A stretch of DNA of 64,000 bases from Prorocentrum cordatum (GCA_963575745.1 CAUYUJ010015283.1:57410-121409), one strand, 5' to 3'. Positions 11,089 to 22,379 are shown, counted from the stretch's first letter. A program made the numbers and translations. Notes: generated by a model from the sequence alone, not told the origin.

Positions 11089-11343
11089 TCCTCCGTCGTA
11101 TGGTAGTGGTGGTGGAGAATTGGCCCCTCATTCCTGGCCCCCCTCTGCAGCGCACCCGACAGGGTCGCGCCCTGCGTGCCCCCCTGGTGCGCGCCGCCCC
11201 CTGCGGGTGGCGGCCCCGGGCCTCGCGCGCGCGCAGGGCGCGCGGCGCCGCGGCGGCGGCCTGGGCGCGCGCACGGGTGGTCGCGCGGGCGGCTCCCGGG
11301 GGCGGCCCGGAAAAGTGGCCCTCGGGCGCGGACGACGTTCCAG

Positions 11344-11545
11344 TCGGCGGCGAGCGAGGGGGGGAAGTGAGGACGACGTCTCGTCGTCGTCTTCGTCGTC
11401 GTCCTTGTGCTCGTCGTCGTCGTCGTTTACCGCCGAGCTCCGCCGCCGTTTCGCCGTGTTCGTCGTCCACAGCCCCTGCGCGGTGCCACGCGTGAGCGCG
11501 TCCCTACAAGTCGGCGGCGAGCGAGGGGGGGAAGTGAGGAGGAGA
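11344..11545. repeat. Two solo termini of the TTCTCAGAAGCC element
   Basis: GTCGGCGGCGAGCGAGGGGG followed by GAAGTGAGG occurs at about 11344 and 11511. It is the same sequence as the left terminus of the full element at 11938. The first copy runs into a (CGT)n tract and the second into GAGAAGGCCCGCGCAGAAGG. They look like truncated or nested insertions. Confidence 0.6.
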
Positions 11546-11937
11546 AGGCCCGCGCAGAAGGCGGCGGGGCTTTGAGGTTCGAGGTTCGAGGCGGTTTCTT
11601 GTTGTTTTCGACCTCTGGGGGCCGTTTTCGGGCCCCAGGACCTCCGAAACTCGATCTGGGGGAAAAGGACAGCTTCTGAGGCACAGGAAAGAACTTTCCG
11701 ACTCCGCAGTCGGGGAGTCGGCCAGTCGGGGAGTCGGCCAGTTGGCCACAGACGGGAGGGGAGTCGGATAGATAATCCCGGTGCCCCGGGTGGACAACCT
11801 CGTCGCATGGATCCCTTGAGGGATCCGGGGGGCGATTTTGACCGACATCGGCGCCCATGCAGCTGGCTCCACGCCGCACACGCCCAGACAAGGACCCCCC
11901 CCCCTCCCCAGGCTGCCCGCATCTTCGTCGGCGGCGA

Positions 11938-12126
11938 GCGAAGGGGGGAAGCGAGAAAAGGAGGAGGCCTTCTCAGAAGGCGGCGGGGCTTCTCAGAAGC
12001 CCTCGGGCCTTTGGGAGGTGTTCTGCATCTCCAGGGGAGGCTTCGAAGACTTGTCAGAGGGCCCGAGGACTTCCGTGCCTTCTGAGAAGGCCCGCCCCGT
12101 CTCACTTCGCCCCGGGCTCATCTCGG
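11938..12126. mobile_element. TTCTCAGAAGCC inverted-repeat element, copy 1
   Basis: About 189 bp. The left terminus is TCGGCGGCGAGCGAAGGGGG and the right, reversed, carries GAGCCCGGGGCGAAGTGAG with a degenerate outer end. The interior is rich in GGCTTCTCAGAAGCC and CCTTCTGAGAAGG palindromes. Related full copies are at 23603-23813 and 43983-44184. Confidence 0.65.
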
Positions 12127-12355
12127 TGCCTCCGACTCGATTCGATTCGATTTCGATCGGTTCCGATTGCGACTCCAATTTGACCTCGGATTCGGATCTG
12201 GGCTTCGGCGTCGCAACGTAGGCCTTGCTAGACTGCCGATTTCCGCCGATTCGGCTTCTCCCGACACGGCTGCCGATTTCCACCGTTCCGTTTCACTTTG
12301 GTCGCCGATCCGACTTGTCGATCCGATTCTGGGCTCTGCTGACGTTCGGCGAGGA

Positions 12356-12640
12356 ACCTGCTTTAAAGAAGGCAGAACATGTCGTAAGCGGAAATGTCCA
12401 GAGGTCCGCGCGGATGTCTTGAACCGTTGCCGGAGGCGCCGCCAGGGGGGGGCAGTGCCGAGCCAAGAGGTTCGCGCGGACCTCGTCTTCCATCGGTGTG
12501 CGGGAGCCTTGGAACGGCTCGATGAGGAGCACAGCTCGCGCTGGCTGTCACTGGTCTGCTCGACGAGGGCATCCCTAGTTTCAAGGGCCCCCGCTCTGTG
12601 TACCGGAGGTCCCTAAAAACATCCAGAAGCCAACCACAAA
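12356..12640 (+). other. Weak coding-like patch
   Basis: A plus frame ending at 12616 reads VRADLVFHRCAGALERLDEE and onward. It contains the sub-duplication GAGGTNCGCGCGGAYNTC at about 12399 and 12469. No domain is recognised. A competing frame ends near 12422. Treat as possible exon debris. Confidence 0.2.
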
Positions 12641-12828
12641 AACTTCCAGACACGTTGAGAATCGAGAGCCGAGGAGAAGAATACAGAAGGAGGGGAGAAG
12701 GAGAAGGATCGAGACTTACTCTTTCTCATTGACGGTCACCTCTCCTCGGCCTGGGATCAGGGAGAATGTGAGAGGCATTGGTGGAAAGGGGGTGTAAGAA
12801 ATGTTTGTTGCATGCCGCTGGCTTCGTC

Positions 12829-12960
12829 CCCACCGCTGGGCACACTCCTCGATGCATGGTCGACTCTGGCGCCCGCTTCGGCCCCGCCGTTGGGCACTCT
12901 CCTCGATACACCGACAACCCTGGCGCTTGGAGGCGCTGGGGGTGCCAGCTGCAGGGTGCT
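12829..12960. repeat. 57-bp duplication around CTCCTCGATGCATGG
   Basis: Two units about 57 bp apart carry CCRCYGYTGGGCACNCTCCTCGAT. A related sequence lies at about 39035-39105 (GCACTATCCTCGATGCCTGG). Confidence 0.6.
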
Positions 12961-12984
12961 GAGTCACTGGCCCCCCTCTTTGCC

Positions 12985-13225
12985 ACTCGGGGGCCCCCCG
13001 AACGGCCGGGTGACCGCACCGTGTGATGAGTCGGTGGGGATGCGGAGCGGAGTGACCGCACGGTTTTGGGACTCGAGTCGTTCTCCGAGGGTGTCTCGGG
13101 CGATTGTTGGCCTCCGAGGCGCCAGAGGCGCCCGGTGACGGACCGCGTGGTGAGGTCTTCGAAAAGTTCGAGGCTACCGCACGGTCTGTCACAGCACTTG
13201 TTTGGGACCCCCAAGGCTTCCCCCC
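12985..13225. repeat. GGACTCGAGTCGTT dispersed repeat, copy 1
   Basis: This segment carries GGGGGCCCCCCGAACGG, GGGACTCGAGTCGTTCTCCG, CTCGGGCGA and CGGTGACGGACCGCGTGGTG. The same blocks in the same order occur at 21067-21285, so the two are diverged duplicates about 8 kb apart. Confidence 0.75.
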
Positions 13226-13529
13226 TTCTTCGCCCCCCCCGATGGAAGCATCGAGTATCCTTTCTGTCGACGCTTTTCGTAGTAGTGCCTGGGAGCTACT
13301 AGCGCCCAAATCGATGGAAGCATCGATGACTGCTGTTCTCGGCGGCAGGCAGCGCAAGGGCGAGAACGCGTGCCGACAAGTGGGCCCACCCGAAAGAAGC
13401 AATGTCTGACGGTTGGCGTTGGAACGATAGAGTGCGATGTGGCGCCGTCGGCCCGCTGATTGCACGCTGTCCCCCACCGTGGAGATAGCGCGAACCCGAA
13501 GCCCGCGTTCTGCCCCTCCGACCTGTTTA

Positions 13530-14500
13530 CCTCTTAAGTTGCATGGTCACTGCGATATTCAGCAGGCGTGGAATGCTGGTACTATCCCCGAGGAGGAGCC
13601 GCCAGGAAGGGGAACATTTGCCCGTTCGCTCCCAGTTTATGGACATGTGTCAAACGGGGCGCCCGTTCTGCCTCTCCGACTCCTGCTTTCTGCTGAGAGC
13701 TTCATGACCATTTTGATATACCAGGCATGGCATGTGATTTCGGCACCTCAGGCGTGTTTGGCAGCCACGGGGTAATGTATTTGCCTCTCCGCGGCCAGAC
13801 TGTGAGGATGTCTCGAGCGAGACGTTCGTTTTACACTTCCGAGTCCTTGATCACCGCGATATTTCGCAGGCGTGGAATTTCGATACTCCAAGGAGGCCGC
13901 CAGGAAGGGGGACACTTCACTTGGCCGACCGCGCCCAAATTGTGGGCATGGCTCGAGCGAGGCGTTCGCTCTGCCCCTCGGTCTCCTCTCCTTTGAGAGC
14001 TGCATGTCCACCCCGATATGGAAGGCGTGGCACTCGGGTAGCCCATTGGGGAGCAGCCAGAGATGGGAACACTTCTCCGTTCGCGCCCAGATTGTGGGGC
14101 TGTTTCGAGCGAGGCGCTCGGTCTGCACCTCCGACTCTTGTTTTTGGTTTCTGTGAGCTTCATGACCACCTTGGTACTGCAGGCGTGGCATTTGGACTCA
14201 CACATGAGGAGCCGCCAAGGAAGGGAACACTTCCCCGTTCGCGCCCAGATTGCGGGGTTGCCTCGAGCGGTTCGTTCTTTTGGCGTCCCAGCCTTTTCTG
14301 CAGTGAGAGCCGCATGATCACCGCGATGTAGCAAGCGTAGCATTTGGGCGCTCCAAGGAGGAGCCGGCAGGGAGAGGGGGAGACTTTGCCGTTCGCGCCC
14401 AGATTGTGGACATGTTTCGAGCGAAACATTCAGTAGAGCCCCAAGGTCACCGCGAGGCAGCAGGTTTGGCATAGCCCGGGGAGGAGCCGCCGATGGTCAG
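13530..14500. repeat. ~150-bp tandem array, six units
   Basis: The landmark CGCGCCCAGATTGTGG recurs at about 13631, 13795, 13934, 14086, 14244 and 14398, spacing 139-164 bp. Each unit also carries GGAGGAGCCGCCAGGAAGGG, GGCGTGG and TCGAGCGAGNCGTTCG. In the second unit GAGGATGTCTCGAGCGAGAC is nearly the reverse complement of the conserved box found throughout 46-64 kb. A minus frame stays open across 13831-14472 with repeating SLETCPQSGRERQS-like text, which I regard as a by-product. Confidence 0.85.
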
Positions 14501-15500
14501 AGCCGCTTGGCGGCCGTCCAGCGCAATCTCCCGTAACCTCCCCGTCCTCCTTTTTGACGTTGGGCCCCCTCCTCGTCCTCTCCCTCGCCTCCGAGAATCC
14601 TTCTCTCAGAAGCCTCAGGACATTTCTGGGAAGCCAGCCCTGTTTTTGCAGAAGCCCCCCACCCACCCCGCCTCGCCCCGCACCCGACCAAAATCCGTTC
14701 TCAGACTGTTCCCAGGGCCCGCCCCGAAGTCCATCCCGGCCAGAATCCGGAGTCGCGCCCAGCCGCGGTGGCGAGAGCCCCCAGGAGTGCCCCAGCGGCG
14801 ACGCCGCCGTCGACGACAAAGCCGTCGCCCGGCGCCTCCCCAGAGCTTCCCGCCCGCGCGCGCCCGCGCTCACGCCGCGAGCTGCTCGAGCGTGGCGAGC
14901 GCACCCGCGCCTGACCGTTTGTCAGGCTTCGGAGCCCCGCGCGGGCTCTTTAGAACACCAGGGCGGCCGGGCTGGGGCGGCTCCCCGGATCTCCGACGAG
15001 GGGTCGTTTCAGCTGGCATTTTTCCTTCTCGCTTTCGGCGCTCGGGGGCCGCGTTCGGGCCCCGAGACAATCAAAAATGAGTCTGGGACGAAAAGCCACC
15101 CCCGGGGGCAGCGGTCGGGGCTTCTGGGGCCGCAGATGGAAAAATCGTTTCGGCGGAGGTCAGGGGAGGGGTGGCCTTGCCGCACGGCAGCAGGGGTCAG
15201 CGCTGATGGGGGTCGGCCAATCCCTCCGAGATCCTCTGGCTGACCCCTGTTTTGAGAGTCGCGCGGAGCTGGCTGGGCTCCCCCTCCCCGCCCTCCACCG
15301 ACCCGGGGTTGGGACCCAGACATGCTCGCGTCTTGAATGAAGCGTTGGTGTTTGGCAGTTTTCCACCTCGGGGGGCCCTCGCAGGGCTCCGTGTCTGTAA
15401 GACATCGGTTCAGGAGGAAAAGCTGGCCGGGAAGGGGCATGAAATTCTGGGGGGCCCGCATTGAAAAATCAGGACATCGGTTTGGAATATTGCGAAGACC
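14501..15500. other. GC-rich region without recognisable feature
   Basis: Frames of 150-230 codons are open on both strands at once, the pattern expected of GC-rich DNA with few AT-rich stops. I find no domain, splice pattern or RNA gene. Confidence 0.4.
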
Positions 15501-15523
15501 CTACGGCCGGTGCCGCCGACCCT

Positions 15524-15526
15524 GAA

Positions 15527-15580
<54 letters not shown>
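15524..15580. repeat. (GAC)n microsatellite
   Basis: About 18 GAC triplets, reading as Asp, Thr or Arg runs. It directly precedes a GGCCTCTTGGGG array. Confidence 0.95.
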
Positions 15581-15581
<1 letters not shown>

Positions 15582-15584
15582 CGC

Positions 15585-16200
15585 TCTCGGGGGCCTCTTG
15601 GGGGTAGTTTGGGGGCCTCTTGGGCAGCTCTTGGGGGCCACTTGGAAGCCTCGTGGGGGCCTCTTGGGGCTTCCTGGGGGTCTCTTGGGGGCTTCTTGGG
15701 GCTTCTTGGGGGGCTTCTTAGGGACCTCTGGGGGCTTCCTGAGAGCTTCTCAGGCCGAGGGCCCGAGGGCTCGAAATGTCCGTTCGGGTCCCCGTCTGGG
15801 CTCCTCCTTAGAGCCGTCTTGGGAGCCTCTTCGGCTGTCTTGGAGGCCTCTTGGTCGGTCTTGGGGCCCTCTTGGGTCGTTTTGGGGCTCTCTTGAAGGC
15901 CTCTTGGGCCATCTTGGGGGGTCTTGGGGGCTCCTTGGCCTTTTTGGAGCGTCGGGAAGCTGACAAGGCGAGAATGCCGAAATCTTTCAAAAGATCATGG
16001 GAAATCTATGATTTTTGCCCCTTGGGACCCTCTTGGAAGTCCTCTTGGAAGCCTCTTGGGGCGTTTTGGAAACCGGTTGAGCCGTCTGGAGGCTACTTTG
16101 GCGACTTGGACCGATACTGCGGCGATTCGGGGCCCTCGAGGACAGTCTTGGGGGCATCTTGGGGCAGTTTTGCCGCGTCCTGCGGCTTTTCTTGGCCGCC
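15585..16200 (+). repeat. GGCCTCTTGGGG-family array, copy 2
   Basis: The longest array of the family, with steps such as GGGGCCTCTTGGGGGC. The conserved insert at 15945-16020 reads GGAGCGTCGGGAAGC, GGCGAGAATGCCGAAATC, TTTCAAAAG, and then resumes CTTGGGACCCTCTTGG. Three overlapping frames are open; the one giving LERREADKARMPKSFK across the insert is matched in sense by frames at 45.6 and 57.0 kb. Confidence 0.85.
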
Positions 16201-16289
16201 CAACTTCCCGATGGGGAGTCGTATTTGCCCCGGGACCCCTCCCCCGGGACCCCCCCGGGACCCGCCCCGGACCTCACCCCCGGGCCCCC

Positions 16290-16442
16290 CCCCCCTGGCG
16301 GGGAAGGGATCAAAAGGAAGGGGCTTCCCTTCTACTCACAACGTTGCTCAATTTCGTTATGGCTGGCGCGCTCGAGGAGGAGAACCCGGTGAAAGGGGGA
16401 ACCGCGACGGGCCTAGGGAAAAGGAGGGAAGCGAGCGACGAA

Positions 16443-16478
<36 letters not shown>

Positions 16479-16535
16479 TCAAACGGAACAGCCTCTTCCA
16501 CACGCCGACAGGGTCGGCGGATTTCGCGTTGGCCC
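16290..16535. repeat. GGAAGGGATCAAGGG dispersed repeat, copy 2
   Basis: GGGGAAGGGATCAAAAGGAA, then TTCCCTTCTACTC, a central (GAC)n tract at about 16440-16480, and GGGTCGGCGGATTTCGCG at the right end, matching the block order of the copy at 9818. Confidence 0.7.
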
Positions 16536-17282
16536 CCGGTCCAGGATCGCGGATCGGCGTTTGGGGACCCCTCACATGGGCCTCAGGAGGTCTCAGGAGA
16601 CCTCAGATCTGCGGCGGGCGAAAGGGCCGAAATAGAAACGGAACGACCGGGGACCCAGATCTCCGACAATACGATGTGTTCCATCGCGGCGGCGTTTTTT
16701 CTCGATTTCGGCCTCCAGGGGTCTTTCTCGGGCCCCAGGAGAAAACTGGCCCTGTGGAAAGGGCTCGGGGGCCTCGGATTGAAAAAACATGCCGGAGGAG
16801 GTCACGGTGGCGAGGACCGACAGCAGGCTTTGTCCATGTCGAGCAGCTGTCGCAGTGCGTGTCGCCGCCGCAGGCGTCGTCCGCTCCGCAGCGGCCGCAC
16901 TCGGTTTGGGACGAGAGCTGCTCTTCGGGGTTGTCCTACAGGCCTCGGAAACACACAGCGAACACTCGTGCCACATTCATCTGTCAACGCCTCCCCCTCC
17001 CCCCAATGTTCAAAGTTGGCGGTGGGTCTGATGAGCTGCACCTCGACCGCAGTCTCCCCCGCGCGTGCCAGCTTTGAGTTTGGGGGAGCGGGGGAGTGTT
17101 CAGTAACTGCATCTCTCTACCGTACTGTCCCATGTCTGTCCCGCGAGCCTGGCCCTGGCCTCCGCGCTGCGGCCTCGTGGACCTCCGCCTCACTGGTGCA
17201 GGCCCCGCACGTCGTCGTGCGCTCCCGGCACCCGCGATCCAGGACTGCACGTTCCGAGTGCGGCCCCGCTCCCCGCGAGCCG

Positions 17283-17455
17283 CCCTCCTTCTCCTCTCCT
17301 CTCTCCTCTCCTCTCTCCTCTCCTCTCTCCTCCTCTCGCTTCCTCTCTTCCTCCTCCTCCTCCATATCCCTCCACCTCCTCCTCCTCCTCCTCCTTCTCC
17401 TCCTCATCCCTCCTCCTCCTCCTCCCCCTCCTCCTCCTCCTCCTCCTCCATTTCT
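17283..17455. repeat. (CTCTC)n and (TCC)n polypyrimidine tract
   Basis: CTCTCCTC steps give way to TCC triplets. It marks the left edge of the dispersed element that follows. Confidence 0.9.
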
Positions 17456-17462
17456 TTTCCTT

Positions 17463-18232
17463 ATAGTTTCTCCATGTCGCACCCTGAGGCCAGTCTTTAG
17501 GGCGGGCCAGGCGTTTCGCTTCAGACTTCCTGATCACTTCTGATTCTGAAGCTTAAAAAATTGGCAACAGTTTCACAGATGGAGGGCGGGTCGTTTTCAA
17601 AATGTGGCTCTCGCCTTGGCGCCGCGCACTTTCGTTTTAACCATTTGCATAATCTTCACGGATTGAGGGCGGGTCGTTTTCAAAATGTGGTTCTCGTCTT
17701 AGCGCCCCACAAATTCGTTTACAACATTTGCGAGAGCTTCACGGATTGAGGGCGAGTGGTTTACAACATGTTGTTCTCGTTTTAGCGGCGCGCACATTCG
17801 TTTTAAACATTTGTAAGAGTTTCACGGATTCAGGGCGGCTCTTTTTAAAAATGTGGTTCTCGAATTAGTGCCGCGCGCATTCGTTTACAACATTTGCAAG
17901 TTGTTCAAGGGTTCCCATCATCAACGTACCAGAAATTGTGTTTTGGAAGGATTCAGGGTCATGCAGGTGCAACGGTTACATTGAGTCTCTGTGCTGAAGG
18001 CCTAGGAGTGGCGTTATGGCATGATTCAGGATCGTCAAGACGCAACCGTAAGATTGATCCGTGGCGCTGGAATCCCGACAATGGTTTGGCACGCTTCAGG
18101 GTCTTCAAAACGGGTGTCTTCCAACGAGGCAGTTCCATCAATGGAAATGAACCGTTGTAGGGGCCTATGAAGAGGGAGCTTGGAGGGAGGGTTGATTCCA
18201 ACATCGTTGATGTCTCTTGGGCTTACACTGGT
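17463..18232 (+). repeat. Dispersed element with 84-bp subrepeats, forward copy 1
   Basis: It opens with TCGCACCCTGAGGCCAG and a box-like GGCGTTTCGCTTCAGACTTC. Four ~84-bp subrepeats of TTCACGGATTGAGGGCGGGT ... TTCTCGCCTTAGCGCCGCGC follow at about 17570-17900. A non-tandem tail holds TTTTGGAAGGATTCAGG, AGGATCGTCAAGACGCAACC and CTTCCAACGAGGCAGT, and ends GGAGGGAGGGTTGATTCC just before a (CTC)n tract. The same order is seen at 31006-31680 and, inverted, at 22380-23130. Confidence 0.85.
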
Positions 18233-18980
18233 CCTCCTCCTCCTCCTCCTCTTCCTCCGCCTCCCTCTCCCTCCTCAGTCTCCTCCTCCTCCTCCTCTGT
18301 CACATTCGCCTGCCGCGTGTCCCACGCCATGGCTTGAACCCTTCTCGGAGACGAGTCGTCACCGACCAAAAATGCGTGTTGTCTCATTTTTCCCGGCGCC
18401 CAATACAGAGGGGTCGGGATACCATCCAAAAAGTGGGTACCAGAGTCGTGCCGTTTGTGTGTTGGCGTAGTTGTCACGGTAGCGTTTTGGTTGTTGTCGT
18501 TCAGTTGTTGGGTGGTGTTGCGTGCCGAGGTGTTGGCAGCACATGTGCACGCAAGCGTATTAGTGCAATCGGTGTTCAAATGAGGGAGTGGTATAGATGT
18601 GGATCCATCTATACATGTATATATGTATCCAGTGCCTTTCCTTGTCAGTTGTTTGCTGCTCGCGTGTTCCATATCACCATCAAGGGTCCGCCATTGGCTC
18701 TTACCTGACAGCGCAGCGTCTGAATATCGATCTATGCATTCATATACGTGTGTATGCGTATGCAGCGGAATAATCATAGTTGTAAGGTGTAACATCATCA
18801 ATTGTATGTTCCGGATTCCCTTACTTCAAGCTGCAATATCTTGCCCCTACCGATCCCTTCACCGTACTCGTCCGCCCAAAGCTGTAGCGAAAGGCGCTGG
18901 GAGAGGGAGAACGATCAGCATGCTGAAGCCTGTCATATCTCCTTAGGGGCATGTTCGCAAGCGGTGTAGCGCGGGAAGGT
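18233..18980. other. Spacer with (CTC)n and short AT microsatellites
   Basis: A (CTC)n tract at 18233-18300 is followed by mixed sequence. AT-rich CATGTATATATG-like stretches occur near 18600-18640 and 18730-18770. No gene is recognised. Confidence 0.5.
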
Positions 18981-18983
18981 TGA

Positions 18984-19469
18984 CGACATGGCTCCCATGG
19001 AGTCCCCGAAGAGCAAGGTCTCCGAAGAAGAGATTGCTTTGCAGGTGGGACGGGATCCTCCTCCGTCCCTCCTCCCGCTCCCATCCCTCCTCCTCCACAT
19101 CCGCCCCTAATCACCACCAACGTTCGGCCCAGCGAGCTGCAAGCGAGGGGGTGGCATGGTCTGCAGGTCCAGGACTTCTTGACCACCTGGGAATTCAACA
19201 TCATGAGCTCCCCTGCTGGCAAGTCGTTCAAGCACGACCAGGCGCGTTACTGGGTTGCCCCCGGGGGGGAGGAGAAGGAGGAGGAGGAGGACGACGACCA
19301 GAGTAACCTGCCCACAAGTCCCTACAAGCCCTCCTTTCCACTTCAAGGAGCGCCCCTTGGAAAGACCAGCACCTCATGGGCCTGCCATTCAGGCGGGAGC
19401 CCCGCTTTGGAAGGGAACGAACTGCCGAATATCCTTCCAGCGAGTCATCGGGAGCGCATAAGGCCATGA
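18984..19469 (+). other. Coding-like patch, unknown protein
   Basis: A plus frame is open for 161 codons after a stop at 18981, with no ATG near its start. It reads protein-like in the middle: a Ser/Pro-rich linker (GTGSSSVPPPAPIPPPPHPP), then NVRPSELQARGWHGLQVQDF, FLTTWEFNIMSSPAGKSFKH, DQARYWVAPGG, and an acidic EEKEEEEDDD run. The last third, from about 19335, lies in repeat DNA and is probably not coding. A second frame from the ATG at 18988 reads MAPMESPKSKVSEEEIALQV before stopping at 19110, so a frame change or intron may lie between. No family is recognised. Confidence 0.35.
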
Positions 19470-20310
19470 CCACGCAGTTCCAGAGGTGTCCAGCGAGACC
19501 CCCGTTTTGAAAAGGGACCGCCCCCGCGTGACATTCTTGCACAGGTTGACACTTATGGCCGTGAGGGCCCACGAAGTCTCAAGCGAAAACCCATTTTGAG
19601 AAGGAGCCGCCCGCCGTGTGTCCAGCTGTTGCGTCTGTTCATGCTTCTGGCCCTGAAGAGGTCTTAAGCGAACGCCCAAGGTTGAAGAGGAGCCGTTCTT
19701 CATCCGTGCAGCTGCTGCAGGTGTTCAAGCTTCGGGCCTTTTACATTCAGTGGAGCCTGAACCGAAACGCACCACTTTGAAAAGTAGCAGCCCACAATGC
19801 TTGGAACTGCTGCCGCAAGCTTTTAAGATACGTTGAGGCAATTCTGCGCGGAGCCAAGGCGAGAAGCCCATGCTGAAAAGGAACCGCCCACATCAGTGAA
19901 AGTGGCGTGCAATTTTGCGACGAACCTACGCAATGCTAAGGTGAGGGCCACACTATTAAATGATCTGCTCACCAACCTTCGAAACTGCTGCAAGAGTTAA
20001 AGTCGAATGTGCGCGGCGCTGAAGCGATAGCTCCATGTGAGAGTTCCCCCTCCATCCTTGACAATGTCGCAAACGTTTAAGATGAATTTGCGCGGCGCTA
20101 AAGCGAGAGCAACTTTAAAGAAATGAGCCGCCTTCCACCCGCGAAAGTGCTGCACAAGTTTGAGAACAATGCGCGCGGCGCCAAGGCGAGGTCTCCATTT
20201 TGAGAACGGCACCCCTTATTCATTGAAATGGTTGCACAGTTCAAGCTTCAGGATCATAGACGGTGACGTATCCCCGCCGACACGTCTGGGGGTGCGACAG
20301 GGAGGAGGAG
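19370..20310 (-). repeat. Dispersed element with ~84-bp subrepeats, inverted copy 1
   Basis: The array is inverted relative to 17463-18232. At its right end GTGCGACAGGGAGG and TTCAAGCTTCAGGATCATAG match, reversed, the start of the forward copies. Leftward, ~90-100 bp units carry CCATTTTGAGAAGGAGCCGC and GCGCGGCGCTAAGGCGAGAG in increasingly diverged form. Boxes such as GAAGTCTCAAGCGAAAAC (19574) are the reverse complement of the conserved box. Confidence 0.75.
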
Positions 20311-21066
20311 GGAGAGGGAGAGGGAGAGAGAGAAGAGGAGGAGCAGGGCGAGGAACTGCCCGAGGGTGGAGCTTTGGGACCAGCTCCCAGCGATCGCGGT
20401 GGTCGGCCTTCCTTGCTCTCGCGCCCTCCGCACCCATACCCGACTCCCTGTGCTCATGCACCTGTCCCTGCTCTACCGTGGTCTGCCCTCCCGCGCAGTA
20501 CTTGTTTTGTGCTCGTGGTGCACAGGTGGAGGCCCCCCCACTCCCCCTCCCTGCCCTGACCTTCCCCAGCCCTGCCAGGTGATGTCTTCCGCGCTCGAGT
20601 TGCTGGCGCTGAACGGGGTTCCTGCCGGGATGGGGGAGGGAGGGCTGTCGGTCGCCGAGGCCGCGGCCGGGCAGAGCGGGAACAGTCATTTCCACATCCT
20701 TATCGTCCCGTCCGCATTCCTCTTCGTCCTCTACCCCATTATCCTCGACCTCCTCTTCCTCGTACTCATTCCTCCCTCCGTCCTCCTTCCTCCCTCCCTC
20801 CGTCATCATCCCTCCCTCGGCGCTGACACACGTTCTGAGGATGATCGACATTAGGGTGGCAAAGCGACTGCAGGGGGCAGCTCAACCGCGCGCGCACCCG
20901 CACGGTACCTTCCCCAGTCGCCGACCCCCCCCGGGATCTGGGCATCGCAGACACATGATCGCGAAAAGGAGTCTCGACGTCCGGTTGTCCAGAGCGTTCG
21001 GTTCTTCAAGGCCGCATCTCGGCCCCAGGGACCGCCAGAAGACAACTCCGGATGAAAGGTCAGGCC
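20311..21066. other. GC-rich spacer
   Basis: Short (GGA)n at 20300-20345 and (TCC)n-like steps at 20700-20810. Open frames on both strands have no recognisable content. Confidence 0.4.
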
Positions 21067-21285
21067 AGCCTTGCGTCGGGGCCCCCAAACGGTGTGGTGA
21101 CCACACCGCCTGGTGAGTCAGTGGGGACTCGGGGTCACCACGCGGTTTGGGGACTCGAGTCGTTGTCCGAGGAGGATGCCTCGGGCGACTGGGGCCTCTT
21201 GAGGTCCCAAAGCCGTGCGGTGACGGACCGCGTGGTGAGACCGTCGGGGACCCTCACGACACGTTCCTGGGGTCCCGAGTGGTGG
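21067..21285. repeat. GGACTCGAGTCGTT dispersed repeat, copy 2
   Basis: It contains GGGGCCCCCAAACGG, GGGGACTCGAGTCGTTGTCC, CTCGGGCGACT and CGGTGACGGACCGCGTGGTG in the same order as 12985-13225. Confidence 0.75.
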
Positions 21286-22063
21286 GGAGGGGGCCGAGAC
21301 CCCCCTGGTGGGCGGGGCCCCCGTCACACGGAGAAGGCATGCCCGGTGCGGCGTCGGAGGCCTCTCCCCGCCGGCCGCCGCCGCCGCCTGTGCCCCTCCT
21401 CGGGGCACTGCAGGGGTTTCTGTGGTGTCCCGCTCGCTGCTGGTGGCCCTCCCGGGGGCGCCCTCGCCGCCGCGGCCAGGCTGTCTCCCTGGATCGGCCA
21501 CGCGCAGAAGAAGGGGTCAGGGGGCGGGGGGGAGGCGTGTCAGAAGCACCCCTGCTTCTCAGAAGGCGCGAGCCTTATCTCTAGGTGCAGGGCCAGCACC
21601 CTCTAGGAAGCAGCCTGCTTCTACGAAGCCATCCACCTCTCCCGCTACCCATTTGTTCGCGCCGCCAACTGGAGGCTCTGACCACACGTCCCTGGACGGG
21701 TCCTGGGGCCGACTTTGAAGGGGGGAGGGGGAGGAGGTCTTAGATGATGTTACACATGCTGGGGGGCGTTTGTTCCCGTTTTGGAGATCGACGGTTTTTC
21801 CGTTTGGGGGTCCGTTTCGTTCTTCTGGTTTGGGTTTCTCGTTCGCGCCGTTTTCGGTTCGGTTATGGTTTCTATTGCCGTCGCGTTCTTATGTTGGATT
21901 GCCGTGTGTTTATTCTTATCTGGTTGGTCGAATACCGACAAGTTTGAGAAATGAAACAAAACACGTTATTCACATAAACTACGGTCTTGGGGCCGATTTT
22001 GAGGGTGGCGGTCGTCAGCGGCCTGGGCAGCGACGCGGAGGGCATCGGTGTCGTGGCCCCGGC

Positions 22064-22064
<1 letters not shown>
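21286..22064. other. Spacer with a diverged 97-bp repeat copy
   Basis: Around 21540-21690, GGCCAGCACCCTCTAGGAAG and GCCTGCTTCTACGAAGCC are a third copy of the duplication at 10686-10850. From about 21740 to 22010 the sequence is T-rich and not repetitive, with no gene recognised. Confidence 0.5.
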
Positions 22065-22096
<32 letters not shown>

Positions 22097-22345
22097 GAGG
22101 AGGAGGAGGAGGAGGAGGAGGAGGAGGAGAGGGGAGGGGAAGAAAGAGGGAGGAGGAGGAGGAGGAGGGGGAGATGGAGAAGAAGAAGGAGGAGAAGCGG
22201 CATGAGGAGGAGGAGGAGGGTCATGAGGGGGGGGAGGGAGGAGGAGGAGGAGGAGGAGGAGGAGGAGGAGGAGGGAGGAGGAGGAGGAGGAGGAGGGTGG
22301 AGGAGGAGGGGGAGGGGGAGGGGGAGGAGGAGGAGGAGGAGGCTG
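22065..22345. repeat. (GGA)n polypurine tract, ~280 bp
   Basis: GGA triplets with rare breaks. The purine/pyrimidine strand bias is nearly complete. Confidence 0.95.
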
Positions 22346-22379
22346 GAGCTTGACCCCTTCAGGCGCGTCAAATAGCGGA

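Noticed and set aside
13831-14472. 213-codon minus frame as a repeat protein gene
   Set aside because: It follows the 150-bp tandem array, whose unit length is not constant or a multiple of three, and overlapping frames on both strands are also open.
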